In this document: positions 15,712 through 24,183 of the stretch, in pieces
Numbering within the stretch: position 1 is the stretch's first letter
Layout: each line of letters begins with the position of its first letter
Source: CAYFPX01 sp964519895
GTDB lineage: Bacteria; Myxococcota_A; UBA796; CAJQPC01
Assembly: GCA_964519895.1 (NCBI GenBank)
Contig: CAZFLE010000012.1
Coordinates: forward strand, 1-64,000
Length of the DNA: 64,000 bases
Direction of reading: 5' to 3'
Notes under the pieces: generated by a model
The model's input: the letters and a program-made list of their open reading frames with translations, nothing else
Told to the model about the DNA's origin: nothing
Database searches by the model: none
Program-made: the position numbers and the translations under genes

Positions 15712-16203
15712 ATGGCGCAGGAAGCCGCAGCACAGACGCTCAAGATCGGTGAGCTCGCTCGGCGCACGGGCAAGACCAACCGCACGCTGCACTTCTACGA
15801 GGAGCTGGGCCTGCTGGTGCCCACGAAGCGCACCAAGGGCGGCTTCCGGCTCTACAGCGAGCAAGCGGTGCTGCGGATCAAGTGGATCGAGCGCCTGCAA
15901 GAGCTGGGCTTCTCGCTCCAGGAGATCTCCGGCTTCCTGGGCGACCTGAAGTCCGAGGACACGGGCCCCGCGAGCATGGACCGGCTGCGCGAATTCTACG
16001 CCGCCAAGGTCTACGAGACCCGCGCCGCCATGAAGCGGCTGGCGGCGCTGGAGCACGACCTGCAGCAGTCGCTGATGTACCTGGACGGGTGCCGCAGCTG
16101 CGACCCCATCACCCACCGTTCCGTCTGCGGAGACTGCAACGAGGCCCAACACGTTGGTGTGGCGGTCCCCGAGATGGTCGCCGCGGTGCACGACCTGAAC
16201 TGA
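15712..16203 (+). CDS. MerR-family regulator with C-terminal CX2CX8CX2C cluster
   Basis: The protein has 163 residues from ATG 15712. The N-terminal winged helix-turn-helix (LKIGELARRTGKTNRTLHFYEELGLL, residues 10-35) and the adjoining wing are canonical MerR, and a dimerisation helix follows to about 120. The C-terminus holds Cys127, Cys130, Cys139 and Cys142, which could bind an Fe-S cluster or a metal, as SoxR and other MerR proteins do with different spacing. It starts the isc operon, 19 bases before iscS, where many bacteria place the Rrf2-type regulator IscR. A role as the Fe-S homeostasis sensor of this operon is therefore inferred. Confidence 0.85.
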   Translation: MAQEAAAQTLKIGELARRTGKTNRTLHFYEELGLLVPTKRTKGGFRLYSEQAVLRIKWIERLQELGFSLQEISGFLGDLKSEDTGPASMDRLREFYAAKVYETRAAMKRLAALEHDLQQSLMYLDGCRSCDPITHRSVCGDCNEAQHVGVAVPEMVAAVHDLN

Positions 16204-16222
16204 CCTCCCGGAGACCCCGACC

Positions 16223-17446
16223 ATGTCGGTGAACCTGCCTATCTACCTGGACAATCACGCAACGACTCCCCTGGACCCCCAGGTGCTCGAGGCGATGATG
16301 CCCTACCTGACCCAGCACTTTGGCAACCCTGCCAGCCGCAACCACAGCTTCGGCTGGCACGCGTCCGAGGGCATCAACCAGGCCCGGGAACAGGTCGGTG
16401 CCTTGATCGGCGCCACCGCCAAGGAGATCATCTGGACCTCCGGGGCCACCGAGTCCGACAACCTGGCCATCATCGGGGGCGCTCGGTACAACGGCCGCAA
16501 GGGCAAGCACATCGTGACCACGGCCATCGAGCACAAGGCCGTGCTCGACGCTTGCCACGCCTTGGAGCACGAGGGGTTCGAGGTCACGTTCGTCGGCGTC
16601 GACGCCTCCGGCGTGGTCAAGGTCGAAGACGTGCTGGCGGCCATCCGGGACGACACGGTCCTGGTGAGCGTGATGCTGGCCAACAACGAGATCGGCACCA
16701 TCCAGCCGGTCAAGGCCATCGGCGCCCTGTGCCGCGAGCGCAAGATCATCTTCCACTGCGACGCCGTCCAGGGGCTCGGCAAGATCCCCATCGACGTGAC
16801 GGACATGAACGTCGACCTGATGAGCCTGTCCGCCCACAAGATGTACGGCCCCAAGGGCATCGGCGCCCTCTACGTGCGCCGCGGCCGCCCGCGCATTCGC
16901 ATCGAGCCCCTCATCCACGGCGGTGGGCACGAGCGCGGCATGCGCTCCGGCACGCTGGCGACCCACCAGATCGTCGGCTTCGGCAAGGCCGCCGAGCTGG
17001 CCCTGGATGCGGTCACCAACGGCGAGATCGACGCCACCCGCGCCAAGCGCGACCGGCTGTGGGCTGCGATCCAGGACGGCCTGGACCACGTCTACCTGAA
17101 CGGCTCGTGGGAAGACCGCCTGCCCAACAACCTCAACGTCTCGTTCGCGTTCTGCGAGGGCGAGGCCATCATGATGGCCATCAAGGGCGTGGCGGTCAGC
17201 TCGGGCTCGGCCTGCACGTCGGCCAGCCTCGAGCCGTCTTATGTGCTGCGGGCCCTCGGGGTCGAAGAAGAGCTGGCCCACACCAGCATCCGCTTCGGCG
17301 TTGGCCGCTTCAACACCGACGAGGAGATCGACTTCGTCGCCAAGCTCGTCGTGGACAAGATCAACGGCCTGCGGGACATGAGCCCGCTCTACGAGATGGT
17401 CAAGGAAGGCATCGACCTCAAGTCCATCCAGTGGGCCGCCCACTAG
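16223..17446 (+). CDS. iscS: Cysteine desulfurase IscS
   Basis: This PLP-dependent enzyme releases sulfur from cysteine as a persulfide and hands it to IscU. Its 407 residues match the family. It has the N-terminal YLDNHATTPLDP, the PLP lysine in LSAHKMYGPKG (Lys206) and the mobile active-site cysteine in SSGSACTSASLEPS (Cys331), the long-loop form of group I NifS/IscS enzymes. It is the second gene of the merR-iscS-iscU-iscA-hscB-hscA operon, followed after 41 bases by iscU. Confidence 0.97.
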   Translation: MSVNLPIYLDNHATTPLDPQVLEAMMPYLTQHFGNPASRNHSFGWHASEGINQAREQVGALIGATAKEIIWTSGATESDNLAIIGGARYNGRKGKHIVTTAIEHKAVLDACHALEHEGFEVTFVGVDASGVVKVEDVLAAIRDDTVLVSVMLANNEIGTIQPVKAIGALCRERKIIFHCDAVQGLGKIPIDVTDMNVDLMSLSAHKMYGPKGIGALYVRRGRPRIRIEPLIHGGGHERGMRSGTLATHQIVGFGKAAELALDAVTNGEIDATRAKRDRLWAAIQDGLDHVYLNGSWEDRLPNNLNVSFAFCEGEAIMMAIKGVAVSSGSACTSASLEPSYVLRALGVEEELAHTSIRFGVGRFNTDEEIDFVAKLVVDKINGLRDMSPLYEMVKEGIDLKSIQWAAH

Positions 17447-17487
17447 ACCCTTCACCCCCCTCTCATCCCTCTCTTCAGGAGCACACC

Positions 17488-17883
17488 ATGGCCTACAGCG
17501 ACAAGGTCATCGACCACTTCGAGAACCCCCGGAACATGGGGTCCCTCGACAAAGCCAGCGACGACGTGGGCACCGGCCTGGTCGGCGCCCCCGCCTGTGG
17601 CGACGTCATGAAGCTGCAGCTGCAGATCAGCGACGACGGCATCATCGAGGACGCCAAGTTCAAGACCTTCGGGTGTGGCTCGGCCATCGCCAGCAGTTCG
17701 CTGGTGACCACCATGGTCAAGGGCAAGAGCGTGTCCTTCGCCGAGGAGCTCTCCAACTCCGAGATCGCCCGCGAGCTGGCTCTGCCGCCGGTCAAGATCC
17801 ACTGTTCCGTGTTGGCCGAAGACGCCATCAAGGCCGCGATCGCGGATTACCGGCGCAAGCAGGGCGTCAGCGAAGGGGCTTAG
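17488..17883 (+). CDS. iscU: Fe-S cluster assembly scaffold IscU
   Basis: This is the scaffold on which [2Fe-2S] and [4Fe-4S] clusters are built before transfer to apo-proteins. Its 131 residues contain all three ligand cysteines (Cys37 in APACGD, Cys63 in FGCGSAIASS, Cys106 in KIHCSVLAED), the conserved Asp39, and the HscA-recognition motif LPPVK (99-103). The start at ATG 17488 has AGGAG 7 bases upstream. It lies between iscS and iscA, and presence of the LPPVK motif fits with the hscBA genes downstream. Confidence 0.97.
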   Translation: MAYSDKVIDHFENPRNMGSLDKASDDVGTGLVGAPACGDVMKLQLQISDDGIIEDAKFKTFGCGSAIASSSLVTTMVKGKSVSFAEELSNSEIARELALPPVKIHCSVLAEDAIKAAIADYRRKQGVSEGA

Positions 17884-17887
17884 TCCC

Positions 17888-18217
17888 ATGGCCATCTCTC
17901 TCACCAGTGCTGCCGCCAAGCGCGTCTCCTCGGTCAAGCTCAAGCGCCAGACCCCCCAGGCCTGGCTGCGGGTCGGCATCCGTGGGGGGGGCTGCTCCGG
18001 CCTGAGCTACTTCATCGACTTTGTCGAGGAGCCCGGGGTCAAGGACAAGAAGTTCAAGTTCGACGGCGACGTGAACGTGTGCATCGATCGCAAGTCCTAC
18101 CTGTTCCTCAACGGCACCGAGATCGACTTCGAATCGACGCTGGTCAAGACCGGCTTCATCTTCCACAACCCGATCGCGTCGCGCAGCTGTAGCTGCGGAG
18201 AGTCGTTCACGATCTGA
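17888..18217 (+). CDS. iscA: Iron-sulfur carrier protein IscA
   Basis: An A-type carrier of 109 residues that receives or delivers Fe-S clusters. The three family cysteines are present: Cys36 in RGGGCSGLSY, and Cys101 and Cys103 in the C-terminal SRSCSCGESF. It starts four bases after the iscU stop, so it is translated from the same message. Length and motifs are standard, with nothing unusual apart from a short Lys-rich loop (KDKKFKFDG). Confidence 0.96.
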   Translation: MAISLTSAAAKRVSSVKLKRQTPQAWLRVGIRGGGCSGLSYFIDFVEEPGVKDKKFKFDGDVNVCIDRKSYLFLNGTEIDFESTLVKTGFIFHNPIASRSCSCGESFTI

Positions 18218-18224
18218 TCGGCCG

Positions 18225-18782
18225 ATGATCTGCTGGAAGTGCCACGAGGCCGTGCAGGGGCCTGTCTGTCCCTCCTGCGGCATCCTGCAGCCGCCGCCGC
18301 CTCACGCCGACCTGTTCGCCGTGCTCGGCATGGCGCGGGCGTACCACCTGGAGCTGGACGAGCTCGAGCGCCGGTGGCGGGCGCGCTCCCGAGACGTGCA
18401 CCCGGATCGCTTCGCCCGCAAGGCCGCGGTGTTGCGGCGCATGAGCCTCCAGTGGACCGCCCTGGTCAACGACGCCCGCAGGGTCTTGCGAGACCCGGTC
18501 GCGCGAGCCTGGTACCTGGCGACGGGGCGGTCCCGCCCGCCCGAGCGCGGCGGGGCCCCCACGGACCCGGTCTTCCTGGAGGAGGTCTTCGAGTGGCGCA
18601 TGGCCCTGGCCGAAGGCACGACCGGCGTGGTGGACCAGGTCCAGGCAGCGCGCCAGGCCCTCTCCGACGAGATCGGCGGGGTCTTTCGCACCTGGGAGGC
18701 CGGCGACGGCGACCTGAGCGGGGTAGAGCCGCGCCTGCAGAGGCTGAAGTTCCTGGACAACTTGCTGCAGCACGACACCTGA
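18225..18782 (+). CDS. hscB: J-domain co-chaperone HscB with N-terminal zinc-ribbon-like cysteines
   Basis: HscB delivers IscU to HscA and stimulates its ATPase. The protein has 185 residues. Residues 1-20 carry two CxxC knuckles (CWKC at 3-6, CPSC at 15-18) before the J domain. That domain has a HPD motif at 59-61 (SRDVHPDRF), and a C-terminal helical bundle for IscU binding follows. The tetracysteine N-terminus is absent from Escherichia coli HscB but known in eukaryotic HSC20. It starts seven bases after iscA and is followed by hscA after 13 bases. Confidence 0.93.
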   Translation: MICWKCHEAVQGPVCPSCGILQPPPPHADLFAVLGMARAYHLELDELERRWRARSRDVHPDRFARKAAVLRRMSLQWTALVNDARRVLRDPVARAWYLATGRSRPPERGGAPTDPVFLEEVFEWRMALAEGTTGVVDQVQAARQALSDEIGGVFRTWEAGDGDLSGVEPRLQRLKFLDNLLQHDT

Positions 18783-18795
18783 ACCGGACGACCAG

Positions 18796-20628
18796 ATGGC
18801 CCACATCGGCATCGACCTTGGCACCACCCACTCCCTCGTGGCGCTGGTCATCGACGGCAAGGCCCGCGCCTTGCTCGACGACGACGGCAGGGCGCTGCTG
18901 CCCAGCGCCGTGCGCTACGGGCCCGACGGCCCCACAGCCATCGGCTGGGACGCCCTCGAAGGCGCGACCGAGCACGCGTCCACGACGCTCACGTCGGTGA
19001 AGCGCCTGATGGGCCGAGGCCTGCAAGAGGCCCGAGCCGAGGCGGGCCAGCTGCCCTACACCCTGGCCGAAGGCGACGACAAGGTCGTGCGCATCGACCT
19101 GGGCGACCGCCAGATCACCCCGATCGAGGTGAGCGCGGACATCCTGCGCATGCTCAAGAACCGCGCCACGGAGTGCTTGTTCTCAGAGCCGACCGGCGTG
19201 GTCATCACCGTGCCCGCCTACTTCGACGACGCCCAGCGCCAGGCCACCCGCGACGCGGCCCGGGTCGCCGGCCTGGAGGTGTTGCGCCTGCTCAACGAGC
19301 CCACCGCAGCGGCCATCGCCTATGGGCTGGAGCAGAACCAGACGGGCCGGTACGCCATCTACGATCTGGGCGGCGGCACCTTCGACATCTCCATCCTGGC
19401 GCTCACCGATGGCGTGTTCCAGGTGCTCAGCACGGCCGGCGACACCCACCTGGGCGGCGACGACTTCGACCATGCCCTGGCCCGGGTCCTGCTGGAGCAG
19501 GCCGGGCAGGCCGGCGCGGGGGGTGGCGTGCTGCGAGCCGCCTTGACCGCGGCCGAGGCCGCCAAGCGCACCCTGTCCAGCGCGGACAGCGCGGACGTCG
19601 ACGTCGAGCTGGGGGGGACCCGGGTCCAGCACACGGTGACCCGGGACGCCTTCGAGGCCCTCATCGCCGATGCTGTGTCCCGGACCCTGGCTCGCTGCCA
19701 ACAAGCCCTGACCGACGCCGAGCTCACCACGGCCGACGTCGACGGGGTGGTCCTGGTGGGTGGCTCCACCCGCGTCCCGCTGGTGCGGGCCCAGGTGGGG
19801 GCCTTCTTTGGCTCCGAGCCCCACTGCGACCTGGACCCGGATCGGGTGGTTGCACTGGGCGCGGCGCTCCAGGCCGACATCTTGACCGGCGAGTCCGACC
19901 TGGCCGACGACCTGTTGCTGCTGGACGTGCTGCCCCTGTCCCTGGGCATCGAGACCATGGGCGGCGTCGTCGAGCGCCTGCTGTTCCGCTGCTCCCCGAT
20001 CCCCGCCAGCGCCAACGAGACCTTCACCACCCACGTGGACGGCCAGTCCGCGGTGGCGCTGCATGTGGTCCAGGGCGAGCGGGAGCTGGTCAAGGACAAC
20101 CGCAGCCTGGCCCGCTTCAACCTCACCGGCATTCCGCCCATGCCGGCGGGCCTCCCCCGGATCAAGGTCGAGTTCATCGTGGACGCCAACGGCATCCTCA
20201 CTGTCACCGCCACCGAGACCTACACCGGCACCGAAGCCACCTGCGAGGTTCAGCCCAGCTACGGACTCGAGGAAGACGAGATCGAGCGCATGCTCGAGGA
20301 GTCCATCGACTTTGCCGAGAGCGACGTGGACGAGCGCATGCTCATCGAGTCCCGGGTCGAGGCCGAGCAGGTGCTCCGTGCGCTCGAGTCAGCCCTTGCG
20401 GTCGACGAGGCGCTGCTGGTCGCCGGCGAGGGGGCTGCGTTGGAAGCGCTGCTGACGGAGCTCAAGGCCGCGCTGACGGGCACCGAGCGCAAGCGCATCG
20501 CCGACCTGACCCATCGCCTGGACGAGGTCTCGGCGCCGTTTGCCCAGCGTCGCATCGAGCGGGATCTGCAGATCGCCCTCCAGGGTCGGTCCACCACCGA
20601 GGTCGCCGAGCGGCTCGAGATCGACTGA
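18796..20628 (+). CDS. hscA: Fe-S assembly Hsp70-type chaperone HscA
   Basis: A specialised Hsp70 that uses ATP to promote cluster release from IscU. Its 610 residues show the nucleotide-binding signatures IGIDLGTTHS (phosphate 1), YDLGGGTFDISIL and VVLVGGSTRVPLVR, followed by the beta-sandwich substrate domain and a helical lid. It is last in the isc operon. No ferredoxin (fdx) or iscX gene follows; the next gene begins after about 100 bases and encodes an unrelated receiver protein, so the electron donor must be elsewhere. Confidence 0.95.
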   Translation: MAHIGIDLGTTHSLVALVIDGKARALLDDDGRALLPSAVRYGPDGPTAIGWDALEGATEHASTTLTSVKRLMGRGLQEARAEAGQLPYTLAEGDDKVVRIDLGDRQITPIEVSADILRMLKNRATECLFSEPTGVVITVPAYFDDAQRQATRDAARVAGLEVLRLLNEPTAAAIAYGLEQNQTGRYAIYDLGGGTFDISILALTDGVFQVLSTAGDTHLGGDDFDHALARVLLEQAGQAGAGGGVLRAALTAAEAAKRTLSSADSADVDVELGGTRVQHTVTRDAFEALIADAVSRTLARCQQALTDAELTTADVDGVVLVGGSTRVPLVRAQVGAFFGSEPHCDLDPDRVVALGAALQADILTGESDLADDLLLLDVLPLSLGIETMGGVVERLLFRCSPIPASANETFTTHVDGQSAVALHVVQGERELVKDNRSLARFNLTGIPPMPAGLPRIKVEFIVDANGILTVTATETYTGTEATCEVQPSYGLEEDEIERMLEESIDFAESDVDERMLIESRVEAEQVLRALESALAVDEALLVAGEGAALEALLTELKAALTGTERKRIADLTHRLDEVSAPFAQRRIERDLQIALQGRSTTEVAERLEID

Positions 20629-20731
20629 GTCACAGGGCCTACGGGGGCAATCCTGTCTTCCTCCTCTCCTTGCGGGTGAATAGACTGGGGCCTTCGCACG
20701 ACCGGGCTGGACGCTCGACCAAGGACAACCC

Positions 20732-21472
20732 ATGAATGTCATGCTCCTGGACGAAGACGCTGAGCTCTCCCGGCTGCTCGAGGGTGTCCTGGAGTCCGAC
20801 GGCATGTGGGTGGTGCAGTACACCGACCCGGCCGAGGCGGTGGCCGCCGCGGTGAATGGCGAGTGGGTCGCGGTTCTGGTCAACGTCGATCTCGCCGACG
20901 GCGCGGCCGAAGCCTTCCTCGAGGTCCTGGGCGATCTCGACGGTGTCTCGATTCCGGTCGTGCTCACGTCGGCCCGCCACCGGGAATTCGACGAGGAGGT
21001 CCAGGGCGTGATGACGCGGTTCGGGCACACGCTCTTCCTGCGCAAGCCCATCCCTCTGCTGGACCTCAACGACATGCTGCGCCAGGCCCGCGAGGGCCAC
21101 GAGATGGACGCCTTCCCCAACGCCGGTACTTCGCCGTCGATCTCGGTGGAGCTCCAGCTGTCCGACGTGAACGAGATCGCGTTCTCCCGGACCGGTGATT
21201 CTGCCACCGCGGCCACGGCCGCCACCGCCACCCAGGTGGACGCGGATCCTTCCAGCCGCCGCAAGCGGGCGATGCAGGGTGTGCTGGGCGCCGTGCAGCG
21301 GGGACGGGACGGCGTCGAAGAGCTGATCGAGCTCACCGACGACGACCTGGTGCCGATCTCGGTGCTGCCCGACGAGCTCCAGGCCTTGGACTCCGCGAGC
21401 GAGAGCTTCGAGATGGAGATCGACGACGACGACGACGACGAGGAGTCGGTCCACCATGTGGTCCTGCGCTGA
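20732..21472 (+). CDS. Degenerate receiver-domain protein with acidic tail
   Basis: Residues 1-120 have the response-regulator fold: the acidic start MLLDEDAEL, a beta-3 strand, and the conserved lysine in FLRKPIPLLDL. The phosphoacceptor position reads LVNVDL, so the Asp is Asn51 and normal phosphorylation is not expected. An Ala/Thr linker and a charged helix follow, and the tail is very acidic (a run of seven Asp). No output domain was recognised. It probably works as a phosphorylation-independent interaction module. The ATG start lies about 100 bases after hscA, and the next gene overlaps its stop. Confidence 0.75.
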   Translation: MNVMLLDEDAELSRLLEGVLESDGMWVVQYTDPAEAVAAAVNGEWVAVLVNVDLADGAAEAFLEVLGDLDGVSIPVVLTSARHREFDEEVQGVMTRFGHTLFLRKPIPLLDLNDMLRQAREGHEMDAFPNAGTSPSISVELQLSDVNEIAFSRTGDSATAATAATATQVDADPSSRRKRAMQGVLGAVQRGRDGVEELIELTDDDLVPISVLPDELQALDSASESFEMEIDDDDDDEESVHHVVLR

Positions 21473-22188
21473 GTGCCCCGGTCGAGTCCGCCCTGCGGCA
21501 CCTGTACGGGATCCGGGCCGAGAGCCCGCTGAGGCCCGAGGAGCAGCGCAAGGTGCCCGAAGTGGCCGCGCTGATCCCCAGGCTGGAGAAGCTGGGCGGG
21601 CAACGGTCGGTGGTGGATGCCGCGGCAGGCCGTGCCCCGGTGGGGCTGATCGCGGCCAGCCTGCTGGGCTGGACCCGGCTGATCGTGCTCGAGCAGGACC
21701 CGGACCGCGCGGCCTCTGCCCGCCGGGCCGCGACTCGCCTGGAGCACTGCACGGTCGATGTCCGCGTGGCCCCGGTGGCCGACCGGACCCAGTGGCCCGC
21801 CCAGCCCGACGTGGTGGTGGCGCTGCACGCCTGTGGACCGGCGTCGGACGACGTGGTCGACGTGTGCATCGACCGTCGGGCCCGCCACCTGTTGTTGGTC
21901 CCCTGCTGCACCGCCCACACGGTGCGGGCTGCAGCCCTGGCCCAGGCCCTGGCCGATCGCCATGGCATCCCTCGCCAGCCGGCGGTCAGGCAGCGCTTCG
22001 TCCAGGCGGTGGTCGACAGCGAGCGCACCCTGCGCCTGGAGGCCGGGGGCTACCAGGTCAAGGTGGGGCCGCTGGTCCCGCCCACGGTCACGCCCCACAA
22101 CCTGATCTGGCAGGCGCGGTGGGTCGGCTCGGCCCGGCGCATGGCCGACGCCGCAGAGCAGCTCGCGAGACTCGCTGCCGCGGTATGA
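21469..22188 (+). CDS. SAM-dependent methyltransferase, Methyltransf_32-like
   Basis: About 239 residues if translation begins at CTG 21469, which overlaps the TGA of the receiver gene (CTGA) and gives MSAPVESALRHLYGIRAE. The first conventional start, GTG 21553, would remove 28 well-coded residues. The Rossmann motif I is VVDAAAGRAPVGL, and LHACGPASDD plus VPCCTAHT are the hallmarks of the METTL25/GSTCD-like methyltransferase group. Substrate not evident. Translational coupling with the receiver protein suggests they are co-expressed. Confidence 0.7.
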   Translation: MSAPVESALRHLYGIRAESPLRPEEQRKVPEVAALIPRLEKLGGQRSVVDAAAGRAPVGLIAASLLGWTRLIVLEQDPDRAASARRAATRLEHCTVDVRVAPVADRTQWPAQPDVVVALHACGPASDDVVDVCIDRRARHLLLVPCCTAHTVRAAALAQALADRHGIPRQPAVRQRFVQAVVDSERTLRLEAGGYQVKVGPLVPPTVTPHNLIWQARWVGSARRMADAAEQLARLAAAV

Positions 22189-22195
22189 GACACCG

Positions 22196-23254
22196 GTGAG
22201 CACGACCCACCGGACCCCGCCGCGCCGCCCGGACGGTGACGCGGACCAGGACGCGACCCCCATCACGGCGGGGGGCCTGCTCGCCCGGCAGCAGGCGGAC
22301 CGCGAGCGCGGCACCGAGCTGGTCCAGCGGGTCGGGGCCCTGGCCCAGGAGCAGCGCACCCTGAGCGAGGGCCTGCAGCGGGACCTCGCAGCCCTCCAGG
22401 CCAGCGGGGGCGAGCTCGACGCGCTCCAGGTGGCGGCATCGGGCGGCATGCTCGACGCGCTTGTCAGGCGCTTTCGACGGCGGCAGGAGATCCTGGCCCG
22501 TCGCTCGGCCGCCGAAGGCCTGCTGGTCCGGTACGAGGCGGTCTCGACCCGGCTCCAGCGGGCCAGCGCCTTCTCCGACGAGCTGCAGCTCTGTGCGCTG
22601 GAGCTGCAGGCCGAAGTCGATCGCCTCCACCACGCGATGGGCCTGGACGCAAGGCGGGCCCGGGTGGCGGCGGAGCGACTGCTCGGACTCGAAGAGCAGG
22701 TCCAGGACCTGGAGGATCTCCACGGGCGAGGGTCGGACGACGGCGAGACCGCACGGCGGCTGGACGCGTCCCGCTTCGCTCTGCGCACGACGGCGCTGAC
22801 GCTCGAGCTGAGCGAAGCCGGGGTCACGTTGGGGCGACAGCAGCTGGCCCCCGCGCGGGAGCTGCGGGACACGGTCCAGGGGCTACACGAGGAGATGGCG
22901 GCCTTTGTGCTGGCTGCCAGCACCACCGCCAACGCCGCGGGCCACCGGATCCAGGCCCTGGGCATGGCGGCCGATGCCCCGGTGGTGGTCACCGAGCTCC
23001 AGGAGTCCCTGGCGGAGCTCGGCCATGCGATGGAGAGCACAGAGGCCTACGTGGCCCAGGCCCGCCGGCTGATGGACCAGGTCCTGCCCGACCTGTCGGC
23101 CCGGCTGGCTGCTCAGAGCGAGACCCAGGACGTGGCCGCCCGGCTGGCCGCGACCGACGAGGCGTCGTTGAGCCGCGAGGACGCCCGCCGACTGGCCGAG
23201 CGAGCCTTGAGGGACGAAGCCATGGCCGAGGTGGAGAGCTGGCTCACCGAGTGA
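22196..23254 (+). CDS. Coiled-coil protein, hypothetical
   Basis: This 352-residue protein starts at GTG 22196, seven bases after the methyltransferase stop. Nearly the whole length is predicted amphipathic helix with heptad spacing of Leu/Ala and many Glu/Arg (for example AGGLLARQQADRERGTEL and LAELGHAMESTEAYVAQA). There is no membrane segment or known catalytic motif. The next gene overlaps by four bases (GTGA), so the two products probably work together. I do not recognise the family. Confidence 0.6.
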   Translation: MSTTHRTPPRRPDGDADQDATPITAGGLLARQQADRERGTELVQRVGALAQEQRTLSEGLQRDLAALQASGGELDALQVAASGGMLDALVRRFRRRQEILARRSAAEGLLVRYEAVSTRLQRASAFSDELQLCALELQAEVDRLHHAMGLDARRARVAAERLLGLEEQVQDLEDLHGRGSDDGETARRLDASRFALRTTALTLELSEAGVTLGRQQLAPARELRDTVQGLHEEMAAFVLAASTTANAAGHRIQALGMAADAPVVVTELQESLAELGHAMESTEAYVAQARRLMDQVLPDLSARLAAQSETQDVAARLAATDEASLSREDARRLAERALRDEAMAEVESWLTE

Positions 23255-24180
23255 TCGACCGCCCCGGGCCCTACCTCAGGGCGCTCCGGGCGGGGCTCCA
23301 GGCCCTGGCGCCCCACAACGACTACGTGCCGCTGGACCAGGCGGACGCGACGCTGCGGGCGTTGGATCCCGCCCTGTCCGGCGAGCTCCTGGGGCCCGCC
23401 GAGGTCGCGGCGGGCACCAACATGCCGGCGTTTGGCTGGCTGACCCGGGCCCGGGCGGCCCAGAGGCTCGTGACGACTAGCGTGCAGGGACCGTCGCCGG
23501 AACTGGCGCGGGTCCAGCAGCTGGACGCCGAGCTGGCCCAGCGACTCGCGGCCCGCGCCCGCCTGGGGGACTTCCTGGCTACGCACCCGCTGCTGCCCGC
23601 CACGGCGCTGTCCGTCGAGCTCGTCCGGCCGGACCCGGTTCCGGTGTATGCGCTCACCTATGACCGGGTCGCCCCCGATGGCCGGTGGTGCCGCATCAAG
23701 GCCCTGGTCGCCGGGGACGACCGCAGCCGTCGGCACGGCCCCCTGGCGGTGGACGGGCGCACCGGGGTCCAGGTGGAGCCGGGCCTCCAGCACCTCCTGA
23801 CCCGGCACTCGTCGACCCCCCTCCTCGCGTTGCGGGAGCAGCTCGGGGTGGCCTGTCGGGTGCGGGTCCAGCGGCTGTCCCGGACCTGGATCGGTCCCTA
23901 CTGGACCCCGGGGTGTGCGCTGCCGCCCCAGGCGCCGGCGGGCATCGAACGGGGGCTGGTGGTGCACCTGTCCAGCGAGGTGGTCGCCACCGACGTGGCG
24001 CACTCGACCCACCGGGATCCGTGGCTGCCGCCGCCGCCCGGCGAGACCTGTCCAGCGGGCCAGGGCCTGTTCCGCGACCGTCGCTTCGCGGCGACAGCCA
24101 ACGTGGCGCCCATCCTGCACGCCTGGGGCCAAGAGGCCGGGTTCGAGGTCCCGGTCGCGCTGCTCACCCCTCGGCGCTGA
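23251..24180 (+). CDS. Hypothetical protein, 309 aa
   Basis: Starts at GTG 23251, overlapping the coiled-coil gene. The protein seems soluble and globular with a basic, Arg-rich composition and several Trp/Pro loops (RTWIGPYWTPGCALPP near 210). Its beta-rich C-terminal half contains HLSSEVVATDVAHSTHRDP. I find no signal peptide and no family match. It is the last gene of a four-gene run (receiver, methyltransferase, coiled coil, this protein). It converges on the haem lipoprotein gene, with stops three bases apart. Confidence 0.6.
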   Translation: MIDRPGPYLRALRAGLQALAPHNDYVPLDQADATLRALDPALSGELLGPAEVAAGTNMPAFGWLTRARAAQRLVTTSVQGPSPELARVQQLDAELAQRLAARARLGDFLATHPLLPATALSVELVRPDPVPVYALTYDRVAPDGRWCRIKALVAGDDRSRRHGPLAVDGRTGVQVEPGLQHLLTRHSSTPLLALREQLGVACRVRVQRLSRTWIGPYWTPGCALPPQAPAGIERGLVVHLSSEVVATDVAHSTHRDPWLPPPPGETCPAGQGLFRDRRFAATANVAPILHAWGQEAGFEVPVALLTPRR

Positions 24181-24183
24181 GGG

